This document shows, one piece after another, positions 1-11,808 of a stretch of 64,000 nucleotides of DNA. The DNA lies in contig WWBZ02000014.1 in NCBI GenBank assembly GCA_011503125.2, positions 1 through 64,000 of the forward strand, given 5' to 3'. Origin of the DNA: Botryosphaeria dothidea (Eukaryota; Ascomycota; Dothideomycetes; Botryosphaeriales; Botryosphaeriaceae). How positions within the stretch are numbered: the stretch's first letter is position 1; the number at the start of each line of letters is the position of its first letter. The position numbers and the translations under genes are program-made. A model generated the notes under the pieces. It searched no databases. It was not told the DNA's origin and was given only the letters and a program-made list of their open reading frames with translations.

Positions 1-139
1 TTCCATGGTTGCCCACAACCCAGGCTACTGACCGGTCTCGCTTGGTTTTCAAGAGATCTAAGTCTTGCTTACGATCAAGATCTATCAGATCGCCTTCTGC
101 ATCGAGTCGCGATTTTCTTGCTAATCTAGAAGTAATGTC

Positions 140-3100
140 CGAAGTTCAATAACTAAATTATCCTTTATTTCGGATAATAAACCTCTATAACTAGGCTACT
201 CAAAGGCAAGAAGGATCCCCTAAGACATTAGAAAGAGTCCTAGAGTACTTAAGTATTCTCGAACCCTCTATAATTCTCGGGGACTTTAACGAACACCACC
301 CATAGTAGGACCCCCTTACCCGACTAATATAAGGAGCTCCTAGGCTAGTTGAATAGATAGAAGTAAATAACCTAGAGCTACTAAACACGGTAGGAGAAGC
401 CACCTTCTTTAAACCGGATCTAGTACGCCCTACGGTCCTTGATCTAACTATAACAACCTAAAATTTATCTAATAAGATAAAGGACTAGCAAGTCCTCGAC
501 GACTTCGGCTTAGATTACCGTCCGATATTCTTTAAGATAGAAACTAGAGGCCCTATAGCGGATTCTCCTACTACTACGGCCCGATTTAATACTATAAAAG
601 TAGACTAGAAAAAGTTCTCCTTAATTTTCTAAGAGAAAGTTAAAGAAAAGCTTCTAAACGTGCTAGTAATAGCCCGTAACCTAGAATCTCCCTTCTCTCT
701 TTCGAAAGAGATAGTAGCCGCCAAACTACTAAAGATACTAGCGCTAGATAATTTAGGAGATACGCTAACTAAAGCTATCTCCTACGCTGCGAATCTTACT
801 ATCCCCCGCCTTAAACTAGGACTAAAATCGAAACCGTAGTAGAACGACGAGCTATCTACTAAACGGCAAGAGCTAAAACGAAAGGCTCGCCTTCTCTCCT
901 ACCCCCCTACGGAGAGAGATAAGTAAGAATACCTAGAAACCCGGAAAACCTTCGTTAACGCGATTAAGTAAGCTAAACGTTAATACTAGAATTAATTTCT
1001 CTCGTCAAACTCCCCCTAAGATATATATAAAGCTATATCCTATACGAAGCCGCGATCCTACGATTAAATTCCCCCTATAAAGGGGAAAGATAGCCAAGTT
1101 AAGATTAGCTTTAAGGGGTAGTGCTCTGCCCTAAGGAAGGGCCTCTTTCCTATATCTCCCTTAGCCCCCCCGTTTAAGTAGAATAGCTACTCCCCCTCTA
1201 AGGACTAGGAATAGCCTACCCTTAGCTATACGGAACTAGAAAAAGTATACTTAAATTAAATAAAAGGCACGACTCTAGGCCTAGACGCTATAATATAAGA
1301 GATAATTACCCGAGCGTTTAAAACTGCCCCTAACGCCTTCTATTAGGTATATAGCCTACTTTTTATATACGGATACTATCCGTTATACTAGAGAAGAGCT
1401 ACCGGTATAATCCTAAAGAAGCTAAATAAACCCGACGAATCTATCCTAAAGGCTTATAGGGTAATTTTACTTCTTAATTACCTAGGAAAAACTCTTAAAC
1501 GGATACTAGTAAGAAGGCTAGGCTTTTTAGTAGAAACGACCTCTCTTCTAGATCCCTCCTAAATTAGGGGAAGGCTAAAGAAATCTGCTATTAATACCGC
1601 CCTACTACTAATAAATATCGCCGAGAAGAATCGCCGTAAAAAGCGTAAAACCTCGGCCTTATTCCTTGATATAAAAGAAGCCTTTAACTACGTCGCCTAA
1701 GAATAACTACTAGCTATAATAGTAAGAAGTGCACTTCCACGGTAACCTAGCCTTTCTAGGGTGGCACAGGTTCTAAGTTCGAATCTTAGACCGCTTACCT
1801 ACTCGTAGCATATGCGTCCCACGTTAAAAGTACACGTACCCGCGTTCTCTCTAGCGGTAACAAGGGGGAGAAGGGCCAGCTAGGCGCTTCTAAAAATAAA
1901 TTTTAAGAGCGCTTTACCAGCGCTTATAAATAGGTAAGCCGGGACTTCTTACGGCTTAGTCTTAAGATTTATAGTTACCTCTCTCTATAGTTCCTCCCTC
2001 TTAGCTACTCTTCCTACTTTAGATACCGCTACCGGTATATAGAAAAAAAAAAACCATACTAAATAGAGTATCTACGGATACTACTATTATAGATAGGGAA
2101 GGTTTTTACCCGGGCTATCCTAAGAAAGTAGCCACGGTTTCCCCTTCTATATATACCCTTATAGATAGCCACAGCTGCATAGACCCTTCGGGGAGCTAAA
2201 TTAGCTTAATTAAATTTATCTATCTATCTATAATAGTAAGAATAGGCCTACTAGTTAATCTACTCGCATAGGTTAGGTCTTTTCTTAATCTACGAGTACT
2301 AGGCCTCGCCTTTAACGGAGAAAATAAGGATTTTAGTAGAATAGAGACTAGGATTCCTTAGGGAAGCCCGATCTCCCCTATACTATTTCTTATATATATT
2401 CGTAAGCTCTTTAAGACAAGTAAAATTATCTACTTATCCTATATAGACGATATTACTCTAGTAGCTAGTTCTTCTAGCTATAAACGTAATAAACGTCTAT
2501 TAGAGAAAGAGGTAAAATAGCTCTATAAGCGGGGCTAAGAGAACGGGGTAGAATTCGACCTTTTAAAGACTAAACTTCTATACTTCTCTAATAATAAAGA
2601 GGCTAGCTAAACCTCTATTATTTTACTAGACGGTAATATAGTAGAACCTTAAAAACTCGTCCGTTAGCTAGGGATCTTCTTCGACTTAAAACTAACTTTT
2701 AAGAAGCACGTCTCTATAAGAGTTAGCTAAGCCCGTTTAGCCTTCTAACGCCTCTCTAGACTAGCTAATATCGAACGGGGTTTATCCCCCTACGCGGTTA
2801 GACGGCTATATATAGCCTATATTACCAGCGTAGCCGATTATAGCTATTAAATCTTCTAGAAAAATCAGGCACAGTTTAAACGCCAATATATACTACTCTA
2901 AAATCTTGCTCTACGGAAGATTCTAGGAGTTTTTAAAACTACTCCTATTATTTCTTTAGAATTAGAGACGGTAATTCCACTCTCCGAGCTCCGTCTAGAC
3001 GATATTCTAAAAAAGTATACGTTTAGAATAAGATAGCTCGAAAAGAAATATCTAATCCGCTGCGAAATAGAGAGAGAACCTAACTAAAACTTTAGGTAGT

Positions 3101-4390
3101 ATACCCCCTATATAGATAGAAAGAATAAGGAGAATATACTCTAAAATCTCTAAGGAGATAGAAGAGATAGACCCCTTTCTTTTTAAACCGTAGAGCGGTA
3201 GCCCTTCTTATTCGGTTAGGATATCTATACTAGAGAAGGAAGCCGAATCGAAAGTATATAATAAGGCCGTTCTAGAAGCCCCGAATAGTTAAGTATCTAT
3301 ATATTCCGACGCCTTATAACTTCCTAACGGAAAAGGAATAGGAAATAGGAATAGGAATACTAGATCTTAGCTAATCTCGAGACTTAATATAATAAGAACT
3401 AGTTAGAAACTACGGTTCCTAACTACCTCGTTTATAATAGCGAACTAGAAGGTATTATAAATGCCCTCGAATTTGCTAGTAAACGTGGATATAAAAACCG
3501 AGAAATAAGAGTCTATGCGGATAACTAAGCCGTACTCTTACGGCTATAAACCCTAGCTAATACTCCTAGCTAAGACTAACTAAATCCGGGTAGTAAAAGT
3601 AGTAAAAATTCCTATAGGATAAGGGGAACAAAATCTCTCTAGAATAGGTACCTGGATATAAAGATATCCTTAGAAATGAAAACTGCGGATAAACTAGCAA
3701 AAGAAGCTACTAGACTACCTATATCGAGCTCGAAAAATAGCGTAGCCTTCTACGGAATGCAGCTAAAGGAAGAGCTTTATAAAGAGTAGGAAAAGAAGCT
3801 TAAAAACACCTTAGCCTCTACCTATAAGGAACTATACGGCTATTAAGTTAAACGGAAACTAAAAGCCCCTTTAAAAGAGCGAGAATTAGCCTCCGCCTTT
3901 TACCAACTAAAGATAGGATACGGATACTTTAGATCCTATCTCTTTAGGTTTAAATACGCCGAAACCGATAGGTGCCTATGCACGAACATAGCAAAATAAA
4001 CACCTAGACATCTCTTACTAAAATGCCTAAAATACTCCTACGAAAGAAGGAGTATAAAGGATATACTTAGAAGAGACTATCTAGACCTAAAGAAGCTTCT
4101 TACTATCGATAAAAGGAATATCTAGTACGCTAGATTTTCTAAAATAAACAAAGATATCTACACGGAGATGGTATCTAGAAAATAGCTCGGCGGAGCTCTA
4201 AATAAACGTATACCTACCGTATTTTCTTTTACTTTCCTTATATCTATTTCTCCTTTATTTCCTTTGGCTACTAGCCTGTTTAGGCGATAGACGCTATACC
4301 GTTTACTATACCTAAATAGCCCACCTTTACTAAAAAGAGGTATTACCCTTCTATAGCTACGAGTTCTAGAAACTCCGTCTTTAATAGTTC
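140..4390 (+). pseudogene. LINE A copy 1: RIP-degraded, 5'-truncated Tad1/I-type non-LTR retrotransposon ORF2
   Basis: This is the pol frame of a non-LTR retrotransposon, broken by many TAA/TAG codons. In order it shows an apurinic-type endonuclease motif GDFNEHH (279-299), reverse transcriptase blocks GSPISPILFLIY (about 2360-2400) and YIDD (2440-2451), an RNase H region (YSDAL near 3300, ELEGI near 3440, ADNQA near 3520), and a C-terminal Cys/His motif CxCxxxxxQTxxHxLLxxC (about 3970-4030). The sequence aligns with the second copy at 21690-25158 plus 35506-36530. Similarity starts only near 140, so gag and the start of the endonuclease are missing, as in 5'-truncated insertions. Both copies end with the same AATAGT-ending 3' end. 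RIP left almost no CA or TG dinucleotides. It cannot encode protein now. Confidence 0.9.
1729..2227 (+). mobile_element. tRNA-derived SINE inserted in LINE A copy 1, with LINE B-like 3' tail
   Basis: A 499-bp insertion absent from LINE A copy 2. It is flanked by the exact 15-bp duplication CTATAATAGTAAGAA (1714-1728 and 2228-2242). Near its 5' end lies a tRNA T-arm: stem CTAAG (1773-1777), loop TTCGAAT (1778-1784), stem CTTAG (1785-1789); the loop matches a Pol III B box. The 3' end (about 2160-2227) resembles the LINE B 3' end, with AGATAGCC-like and GCATGGACCC-like blocks followed by AAATTTATCTATCTATC. Sharing a 3' end with a partner LINE is how many SINEs borrow its reverse transcriptase; that LINE B is the partner here is inferred. 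The A box is not clear. Confidence 0.75.
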
Positions 4391-4394
4391 ATAG

Positions 4395-4552
4395 TGTTGG
4401 ACTATAAACTGTTAGGAGAAACAGGGTCTTATTGTACCAAGGATCAACAGCGAAAATTTGCTAGATAGCTACTATATAAGAGGCTGCAGGGTCACCTACC
4501 CTCCTCCTCATGCCACTTATCATCTAGTAATGCGAATAATCACAATTCAACA
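4395..4552 (+). repeat. Copia 5' LTR
   Basis: 158 bp, TGTTGG...TTCAACA. It contains a TATA-like CTATATAAGAGG near 4470. It pairs with 9642-9799, differing at only a few positions (for example TGTTGG against TGTTAG, a C/T-type change). Confidence 0.95.
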
Positions 4553-4566
4553 GTTATGAGCCCGGA
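4553..4566 (+). promoter_or_regulatory. Copia primer-binding site (initiator-tRNA half type)
   Basis: The first bases after the LTR, GTTATGAGCCC, are the reverse complement of GGGCTCATAAC, the anticodon stem-loop of eukaryotic initiator tRNA-Met. Drosophila copia is known to prime from an internally cleaved initiator tRNA; the same mode is inferred here from the complementarity. Confidence 0.65.
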
Positions 4567-4919
4567 TATGCGTATGATGCATTCTGCTATCTAAAGCTAT
4601 CCTCCTTTTGCACCTCTTTGTACAGCATTCGACGTACCGAGGTATCCGGACGTTATCTTGGCAATCTTTGCCTACCCCTTCGAAAGCTATTATTACTTTT
4701 TACATTACTAGACTACTTCGTTAAGTACTAGTATTAGCTTTCTATATCTTACGCAGTAAAAGCAATCTTCGTATTAACCTTATAGATGCCCGGTAGATAG
4801 GAGCACTAATTAAGGAGCGAGTAAATAAGAATACGGTCGCAAAGGAAACGCCGACTAGTCCCACTATAACGACAACCGTTATCTACTATTGGTTACTAGT
4901 TACTAGCAAATTAGCAGCC

Positions 4920-7900
4920 ATAACGTCTTCTAAACCAATCGTTATCCTAAAGTCGTCGGACGACTGGGACGAGTGGTATTTTATCATCCAATCAAGAGCA
5001 AAAAAGGCTCAGATCTTCGCCTATATCGACCTATCGAAACCGGAGAAACCGGAGCAACCAACTAAACCTACGAGACCTTCCGAACCAGAATCCTTAGACG
5101 ATGAAAATGATCGTATATGGGATCGATATAAGATAAGGAGGGAGGACTATAAGGAAGATCTTAAGCAGTACGAGAAGCGTATAAAGGAGATCAATGACCT
5201 CTCATCAGTCATTGAGGATTCGGTTAGCCAACCGTTGCTACCGATTCTCCTTAAGCTAAAAGAGGACTCGCATCCCTATTCACAGCTATACGCACTTAAG
5301 GCTCGCCTTCAACCGACCTCTCAGACATAAGAAGATCTTGTTATCAATCATCTTAGGCAGCTTGAGAAATCACCTAGCAGCCAGAACCTTGAGAAATGGC
5401 TTGCGCAATGGGAAGAGACTGTGTTTAAAGCTGAGTCTCTCGGCCTTCCTAACGTCTTAGGCGATCGAGGAAAGAAGAATTTCCTTAAGGCACTTACGTC
5501 TTATGACGTGCAATGGGCAGCCAACCGTAAGATTAAGCTTTAAGACGGTGAACTTAATAAGTCACTTTAAGAGCTTATTATCGACTACCGGAACTACCAT
5601 CGCCAAGGACTAGCTAAGAATCCGAAGGTTACTTAAGCAGCCTTTGTAGCAACACTCCGAAACCAGCAGCAAGAAAGACTAGCATGTATTTGCGGTCTAC
5701 AGCATGCTCAGTACAAGTATTACTATCTTAATCCAGCTACAAGGCCCAAGGACTGGAAACCGAATAAGGAGCGATAAACCAAGGTTAATGAGGCACTTAC
5801 GGATCTAACCATAAAGAAGTAGGTAGAGTAATCCATTAAGAGGAATAAGAGTAAGAAGGGCAATGAGAAGGAATCCGATAAGCAATCTAATAAGCAAGCG
5901 GAAAGCAAAATAAATACATCAACTTAAGATAATCAGGACTCTGATATGACCTCATTTCTAGCAGTCGTTGCAAGCGCTTTTAGCACGCGACGTCTCTCTC
6001 GTCCAACAACGCTTGACCTCTCCTGGATCACTAATACTAGATCCACACATCACATTTGCAACAAGTTCATGAAGAACCGTTTCAAAAAGACACGCAACGC
6101 AGACCCAAATGACGTTATTACTACAGGCGATAGTCAGATTCCAATCGAATCGTTTGGAGAAGTCACGGTTAATGCATATAACGACAAGGGACCTCGTGTT
6201 ATTACGCTTCTAGACGTTGCTTATATCCCATCGTTTATGGTAAACCTCGTATTAGTTGCAAAGGCAAGAGAAAAGGGCATAGAGATGGACACTGGCCGCA
6301 TGTGTCTCTATAAAGGGAACTTTATTGTCACCCAGTTGACCTTCGAACAAAACCACTTCTTTATAGAGTATAACAAAGCAGCAGAGTTATCTAAGATCAA
6401 CTCATACCTCGTTGTTCGATCACTGCCAGCTACGCAATAGCATAAGATCTTTGCTTATGCAAACCAAGCCGTTATTAAAGCGATTCCGAAGGCAACTCAA
6501 GGTGCAGCACTCACTAAGGAACAACTCCCTCAGCACTGTGATGTTTACGCACGCACTAAAGCTCATCAATAAATCTCTCGGTCCTTACAGCATGAAGAGT
6601 CATCCGAGGAACCCTTCTTTCGCATCTCATTCGATTTAGTCCAGCTGATTCGAGCCAACAACGGACACCAATGGCTTACACACATTAAGTATGCATTAAC
6701 AAAGTTCACTTTCTCTGAAACGCATTTGTCCAAGGATTAGTGCAATGAGATTATCCTCAACGTTATCTAGATAATTAAGACGAGATTCAAAAGAACAGTC
6801 GCATTTTTCCGATCAGATAGAGAGACTTCGCTGTCATACGAGCTTAAGCAGCAATTCAGGCATCAGGGAATCACTTATAAGGTGTCAGCTCCCTATACGC
6901 CGCAATAAAACGGATCATCGGAAAGATCTGGACACACGATTATCCTAAAAGCTCGTGCACTTCGAGTCAGTGCCAACCTACCAGAGGGACTTTGGCCAGA
7001 GATCGTAAAGGCAGCTACTTACCTTTATAATCGGACTCTAATAAAGCGTCATTAGTGGAAAACTCTATTTCAGATGGTCCATGGCAAGCAGCCGAATATT
7101 GCGCACTTACGTGTATACGGCTGTAAAGCCTACTCACTACTAAAGACGATTCCACGCAGCCATAAATTAGAGGAACGTGTCCTTATCGGTTACCTTATTG
7201 GTTACGACTCTACTAATATTTACCGTATCTGGTATCCACCGAGTAACCGGATCGTACGCGTACGAGACGTCACGTTTGACGAATCTAGCAAGTTATCATA
7301 GGAAGATGTGGAACAGTTTCGAGCAGCTTAACAAGGAGAACCCCAAGCCACCGTAATTGTCCCTCGTATCAGACTGGACGAGGAAGACATCATTCACACG
7401 GATGAAGAGTCAGAGATCTCATCCGATAAAGACGAAAACCAACCTTCTAGCACTCAGGTACATATTAAAGCCTCAAACAAGCCATACGAGCATCAAAGTA
7501 CTCAACTACCATCACCCACGCCAACAGAGGGCAGCTTACTACAACCAGCCTCTCTAGGCTTAAGGGGTAAGCAAGAACCGTTATTAGACGATCAATCACA
7601 CCATCTTGGACCTCTGTTACCAGTCCAATACGAAAATGAGCCTGATCCCGGTGCTTCACAAGGAAACCGTGCACCTAAGGCTCGAGATATTACGGCTGAT
7701 GTCAACCCAAACCTTATTATCGAGGGGAAACGCACGCGAAACGCACGCCAAGAGCAAGGTTCTCGCAGGCAAGCGTACGCGGCATCAATCACGAATAATA
7801 TGTTTAGCCACCAGGCGTTTATCAGTGCCTTTGCGGCCGTATTAGACACAAAGAACCAAGCATACGATAACAAGCAACAGAACGATCTCCCCAGAATCCA

Positions 7901-9482
7901 TAGAGACGAACTACCACCTGAACCTCGCTTCTACAAGGAGATTTTCAGTTACCCACTACGCGAGTATCTGCTTAAAGCAATTGATACTGAACTCGAGGAA
8001 GTCCAGGATAAAGGGGTGTGGGAGATTGTGCCGATTACAGAGGCGCAAGCACTTAGTAAAGAGGTTATTCCTCTTACCTGGGTTCTAAAGTATAAGTTCG
8101 ATAAATACGGCTGGCTTACTAAAGTCAAAGCACGCATTTATATAAGGGGTGATCTTCAGACCTCAGCAACGGATACATACGCTGCTACCCTAGCCTCCCG
8201 GATTTTCCGAACCTTGATCGCAATTATCTGCGCTTTCGATCTTGAAATGCGTTAGTATGATATAGTAAACGCATTCCCTCATGTTCCACTTCATAAAAAG
8301 GTCTTCTATAAGCCACCTGAAGGTATAAAGGTAAAACACGGGTTCATCCTCCTCCTTTTAAGAGCCCTATACGGTCTTAAGGAATCACCATTTCTTTGGC
8401 AAAAGCACTTCTGTCAGTCACTTGAGGAGCTTGGACTGGAACCTATACCAGACGCTCCGTGCCTTTATGCCAACGATTACCTATTCGTATTTTTCTTTGT
8501 GGACGATATCATCATGGCTTATCATAAGCAACATGAGAAATACGCCAACGCGTTTCAAGAAGATCTCTTTAAACGATATGAAATACGACTACTTGGAGAA
8601 GCTCAATGGTTTCTTGCCCTACGTATTATTAGGGATCGGCAGCAACGCCTACTATGGCTCTCACAAGAGTCGTATATCACCGGCTTAGTTGCTCGATACA
8701 ACGTTAGGGAAACCTATTTCCCAGCAACACCTCTCCCATCAGATGAAGTGCTCGAAGCAAATTAAGGACCACATGCAAGCCCACAAGACATCCACACATT
8801 TCAGAGCAAGATCGGCTCAATTCAGTTTGCTGCTATAAGCACACGTGTGGACATTGCTTATGCGTGTTCAGCACTCTCATCATATCTCACCAATCCCTCT
8901 CCTCGCCATCTAGAACTCGCACAAAGGCTCCTCGGTTACTTGGCTGGAACCCGGAAACTTGCCTTATGCTATCAGGGCTTCCTTAAGGATGAGAAGAATA
9001 TCTTTATAATTAGTAGTGACGCTGCGTACGGAAACGACCATAATACTCGAAGGAGCCACTAAGGCTTAATAATTATACTATACGGCGCATCCGTTAATTA
9101 GAAGGCAATAAAACAGCTAATAGTTACCACCTCGACTACCGAAGCTAAGCTTCTAGCTCTATTAGAAGTAGTAAAGCAATGCTTCTGGTGGAAACGTTTC
9201 TTCCGTGGTATTTAGTTCGATCCGGGCCATCGGATTGACGTATAGTGTGACAATACGCAAACCTTGCGCTTAATGCAGGAGAATGTAGGAAAGCTTAATA
9301 CCCGGCTTCGTCATATTGATATTTATTACCACTAGCTACGTCAAGAAGCTCAAGTAGGAAATATTTACTTACGCTGGACGCCTATAGCAGTCATGATCGC
9401 AGACGGCCTTACTAAAGCGTTACCTAGGCAAAAGCATAACCAGTTTGTTAAGAGCGTTGGCTTAGTACTGTTTGAGGACTAG
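4920..9482 (+). pseudogene. Copia gag-pol polyprotein, RIP-inactivated
   Basis: One frame of 1520 codons runs from 4920 to a TAG at 9480-9482, interrupted only by TAA/TAG stops. The fragments at 5946, 7074, 7800, 8499 and 8847 are all in this phase, so no frameshift is needed. Order: gag (from a start read as ATA where ATG is expected), protease (about 6010-6060, WITNTRSTHHIC where family proteins have a DTG/DSG core), integrase core and C-terminus (about 6620-7300), reverse transcriptase with FVDD (about 8500), RNase H (SSDAA near 9010; ADGLTKAL near 9400). The start codon and protease changes are both G to A, as expected for RIP of the other strand. Confidence 0.92.
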
Positions 9483-9641
9483 CACGCCTTGTTATTTGCC
9501 TCTTCTCCTTGCTTCTTTATACGTTATTTTTTCTATACTTTCGGGATTCAACACCCTCTGCAAGTTTAAAGGTTTAACACCGTTGTTATTCCTTAATTCT
9601 TTATCGTACACTTCCCTATTAGGCAAGGCACGAAAGGGGTG

Positions 9642-9799
9642 TGTTAGACTATGAACTGTTAGGAGAAACAGGGTCTTATTGTACCAAGGATCAACAGCGA
9701 AAATTTGCTAGATAGCTACTATATAAGAGGCTGCAGGGTCACCTACCCTCCTCCTCATGCCACTCATCATCTAGTAATGCGAATAATCACAATTCAACA
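9642..9799 (+). repeat. Copia 3' LTR
   Basis: 158 bp, nearly identical to the 5' LTR at 4395-4552. It is preceded by the polypurine tract CGAAAGGGGTG. Confidence 0.95.
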
Positions 9800-9834
9800 A
9801 GAGTAGATTCTGCCTGGCTCCTGAGAGGGAGGTC

Positions 9835-9869
<35 letters not shown>
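9835..9869 (+). repeat. (GTA)n microsatellite
   Basis: About 11 to 12 perfect GTA units lie 36 bp beyond the Copia 3' LTR. No coding context was seen. Confidence 0.95.
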
Positions 9870-10535
9870 TGCATTAACGTCTATCTGTACTAACTTTGCA
9901 GCTAGTTTTGCCTCCCATGGGGCTTGTTGACGGGTGGAGTAGCCACCTTTTCGCTGGACAAATGAGATCCTCCGCTTCCTACCTAACTTTTATCATAAAA
10001 CCTGCCATTCACGGTTCCTCGCATCTCCCCCGGAACACCGCCGTTGATTCAAGGAGGTTTTGAAAGAGAAACCACCCCGTTGGTCCGAGGAGGTTCCTAA
10101 TCTTCTCTGCCCTCGTTGCAGTTCCTGGATACTCCCAGCCCGCTGCCAGGCGGCAGTCGATAAAGTGCCATTGCGCCTTCTCAGCGCCGGAGAGGGAGGT
10201 CGGTAGGCTTGCTTATATACATAAGTGATAACTGAATAACCGAGGGAGTGTAGATATCTGAGGAAGTGTTGATCCGAGGATATTGGGCATGATTGATGCC
10301 TTCCATGTTTCCGTGAGAAGATTCGAGAAATAAGTTATACCTGAGGTAGTAAGGAAATAGTCTGACAGGTATATCCCTCCCCACTAAGAAAGACTTAGGA
10401 CTATTACGGAAGCATCATTGCTCCAGAAAGGACAGCCCCTATAGAGACTATCGTACCATGGACCCTCCCACCTTGGGAGCGCGATATCCAGCCAAATATC
10501 ATTATTACCAACCGGGACAGCGCGACAGCTAAGGC
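9870..10535. other. Low-copy stretch with two unassigned minus-strand reading frames
   Basis: No recognised gene. On the minus strand a frame of about 70 codons ends at 10009 and includes EKAQWHFIDCRLAAGWEYPG. Another (10181-10384) ends with SKPTDLPLRR. Both look more protein-like than the RIPed surroundings and base composition is balanced, but I recognise neither. The second has a weak counterpart at 12993-13199 (SNPTDLPAGP). Confidence 0.3.
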
Positions 10536-10539
10536 GCAG

Positions 10540-11807
10540 ACACTACCGACCGCGGACACTATCTTTACCGATGGGTAAGCAGGCACGGGCTTTGTGGCGC
10601 GGCAGCAGTACGCTGGACTAGAATTAAAGGCTTTATAGTAATCAGGCAACAGACAGTACAATAGAGCCAAAATGCAACAGTAGTAATGGCGGAATTACGA
10701 GCTATGGTGTTCGCACTAGAATGGCTGGCCCAGCGCCCGCGGCAGATAAATGCACCAATACCAGACCGCATCGTGCACACTTTCTGGATAGTCACGGATA
10801 GTATAAAGGCACTCCAGCGTTTAGGAACGTCACAAGTAAGCCTATTAGGCCAATATCTAGTTAAGAGAATACGGGAGCTTATAGTCAGGATTGAAGTTAA
10901 GGGCGCAGCAGTCAAGTTTATGTGGGTACCAGCCAATAGTGGAGTCGCCGGGAACGAGGCGGCACACTAAGCCGCTTAAGAAACAACAGTACCTGGGCTA
11001 CGACCAACGATCGATAGGCGTAATAGACGGCGGGCAAGGGAAACAGTTGAGGCGCTGGTAAGGCAGCGGCTACGCTAGGATCGAGAGGATGCAGCAGTAA
11101 AGCCGAGCCCGTGGGGGAAATACACGCGCAAGCTGGATGGAGCCTTTCCAGGACAACATATACTACGGCTATATAATAGCCTCGACGCGGAAAGTGCAGC
11201 TATCCTCATCTAGTGTCGGACTAACCACAGCTTCCTCCGAGAATTTCTCTACCAGCTACGGAAAGAGGAATCAGGACGGTGCGAGTGTGGACAAGGAATG
11301 GAGACAGTACGGCATATCCTCTTAGTCTGCCCGCGATGGTAGCAGGCCCGTAGCGAGTTAGAAAGCACGGTTAGAGAAAGGTGGGGAGATGTTTCGTACA
11401 TGCTTGGAGGGTGGAGTAGGAGGCAGGACTGGCGGACTGGGCAACCGGTCGATGGGCCAAAGGAACGATGGAGGCCGGACATACGGGTGGTTAAGGCGGT
11501 GATTCAATTCCTGAAATCAACTGCACGGCTATCCGGCCTAGATAGGACTAGCGGGGCGACGCAGCCGCCGCACGATCACTAAACGGAGTTGGGCTGAGAA
11601 GTGAGGCAAGGCAATGACGGATGAAAGGCGCGGCAATGTACATAGGACGGCTCTTATGTCTCCACAGAAGATATCGTAGCCTGAGTAGACCAATCCAATC
11701 CAATCCAATCCATATATCTTAGGGTGCGGGAAAGCTTATGCAAAAGGGGAAGGACTCATGTAGAGTGCATTGAAAAAGTACGGTACATTCGAGCATATAT
11801 CTTAGGG
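10540..11807 (+). pseudogene. LINE C: 3' fragment of a non-LTR retrotransposon (RNase H, zinc-knuckle end and 3' UTR)
   Basis: The segment begins in an RNase H domain with the first motif FTDG (about 10565). After a small frame change it continues through MAELRAMVFALEWLAQ (10686 on), WIVTDSIKAL and WVPANSGVAGNEAAH (to 10970). The C-terminal Cys/His motif CECGQGMETVRHILLVCP is near 11290-11340. Upstream reverse transcriptase is absent, so the copy is 5'-truncated. Stops such as TAA/TAG after NEAAH fit light RIP. The 3' UTR holds an (AATCC)n run and two copies of a 15-bp repeat. Its end at 11807 is fixed by the related RIPed fragment at 49036, which stops at the same base. Confidence 0.8.
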
Positions 11808-11808
11808 T
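11690..11808 (+). repeat. LINE C 3' terminal structure: (AATCC)n plus duplicated CATATATCTTAGGGT
   Basis: About four AATCC units are followed by CATATATCTTAGGGT at 11711-11725 and again at 11794-11808, 83 bp apart. The minus-strand copy at 49036-49247 keeps the same arrangement (CCCTAAGATATAT twice, with GATTA repeats between it and the body), so this belongs to the element rather than being a target-site duplication. Confidence 0.75.

Larger units (their letters stand above)
4395..9799 (+). mobile_element. Complete Ty1/Copia LTR retrotransposon
   Basis: The element is bounded by two 158-bp LTRs with TGTT...AACA ends. It holds a primer-binding site directly after the 5' LTR, one gag-pol frame (4920-9482), and a purine-rich tract (GAAAGGGG, about 9630-9640) before the 3' LTR. 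Domain order protease, integrase, reverse transcriptase, RNase H is that of Copia. The LTRs are nearly identical, so the insertion is fairly recent, but about two dozen nonsense codons have already accumulated. No target-site duplication is visible: the left flank reads CATAG and the right flank AGAGT. Confidence 0.95.

Noticed and set aside
7592..7873. Minus-strand frame of 93 codons
   Set aside because: Lies inside Copia pol in the opposite strand, with no independent signal.
11711..11808. 15-bp direct repeat first read as a target-site duplication of a 68-bp insert
   Set aside because: The RIPed LINE C fragment at 49036 carries the same two repeats, so they belong to the element.
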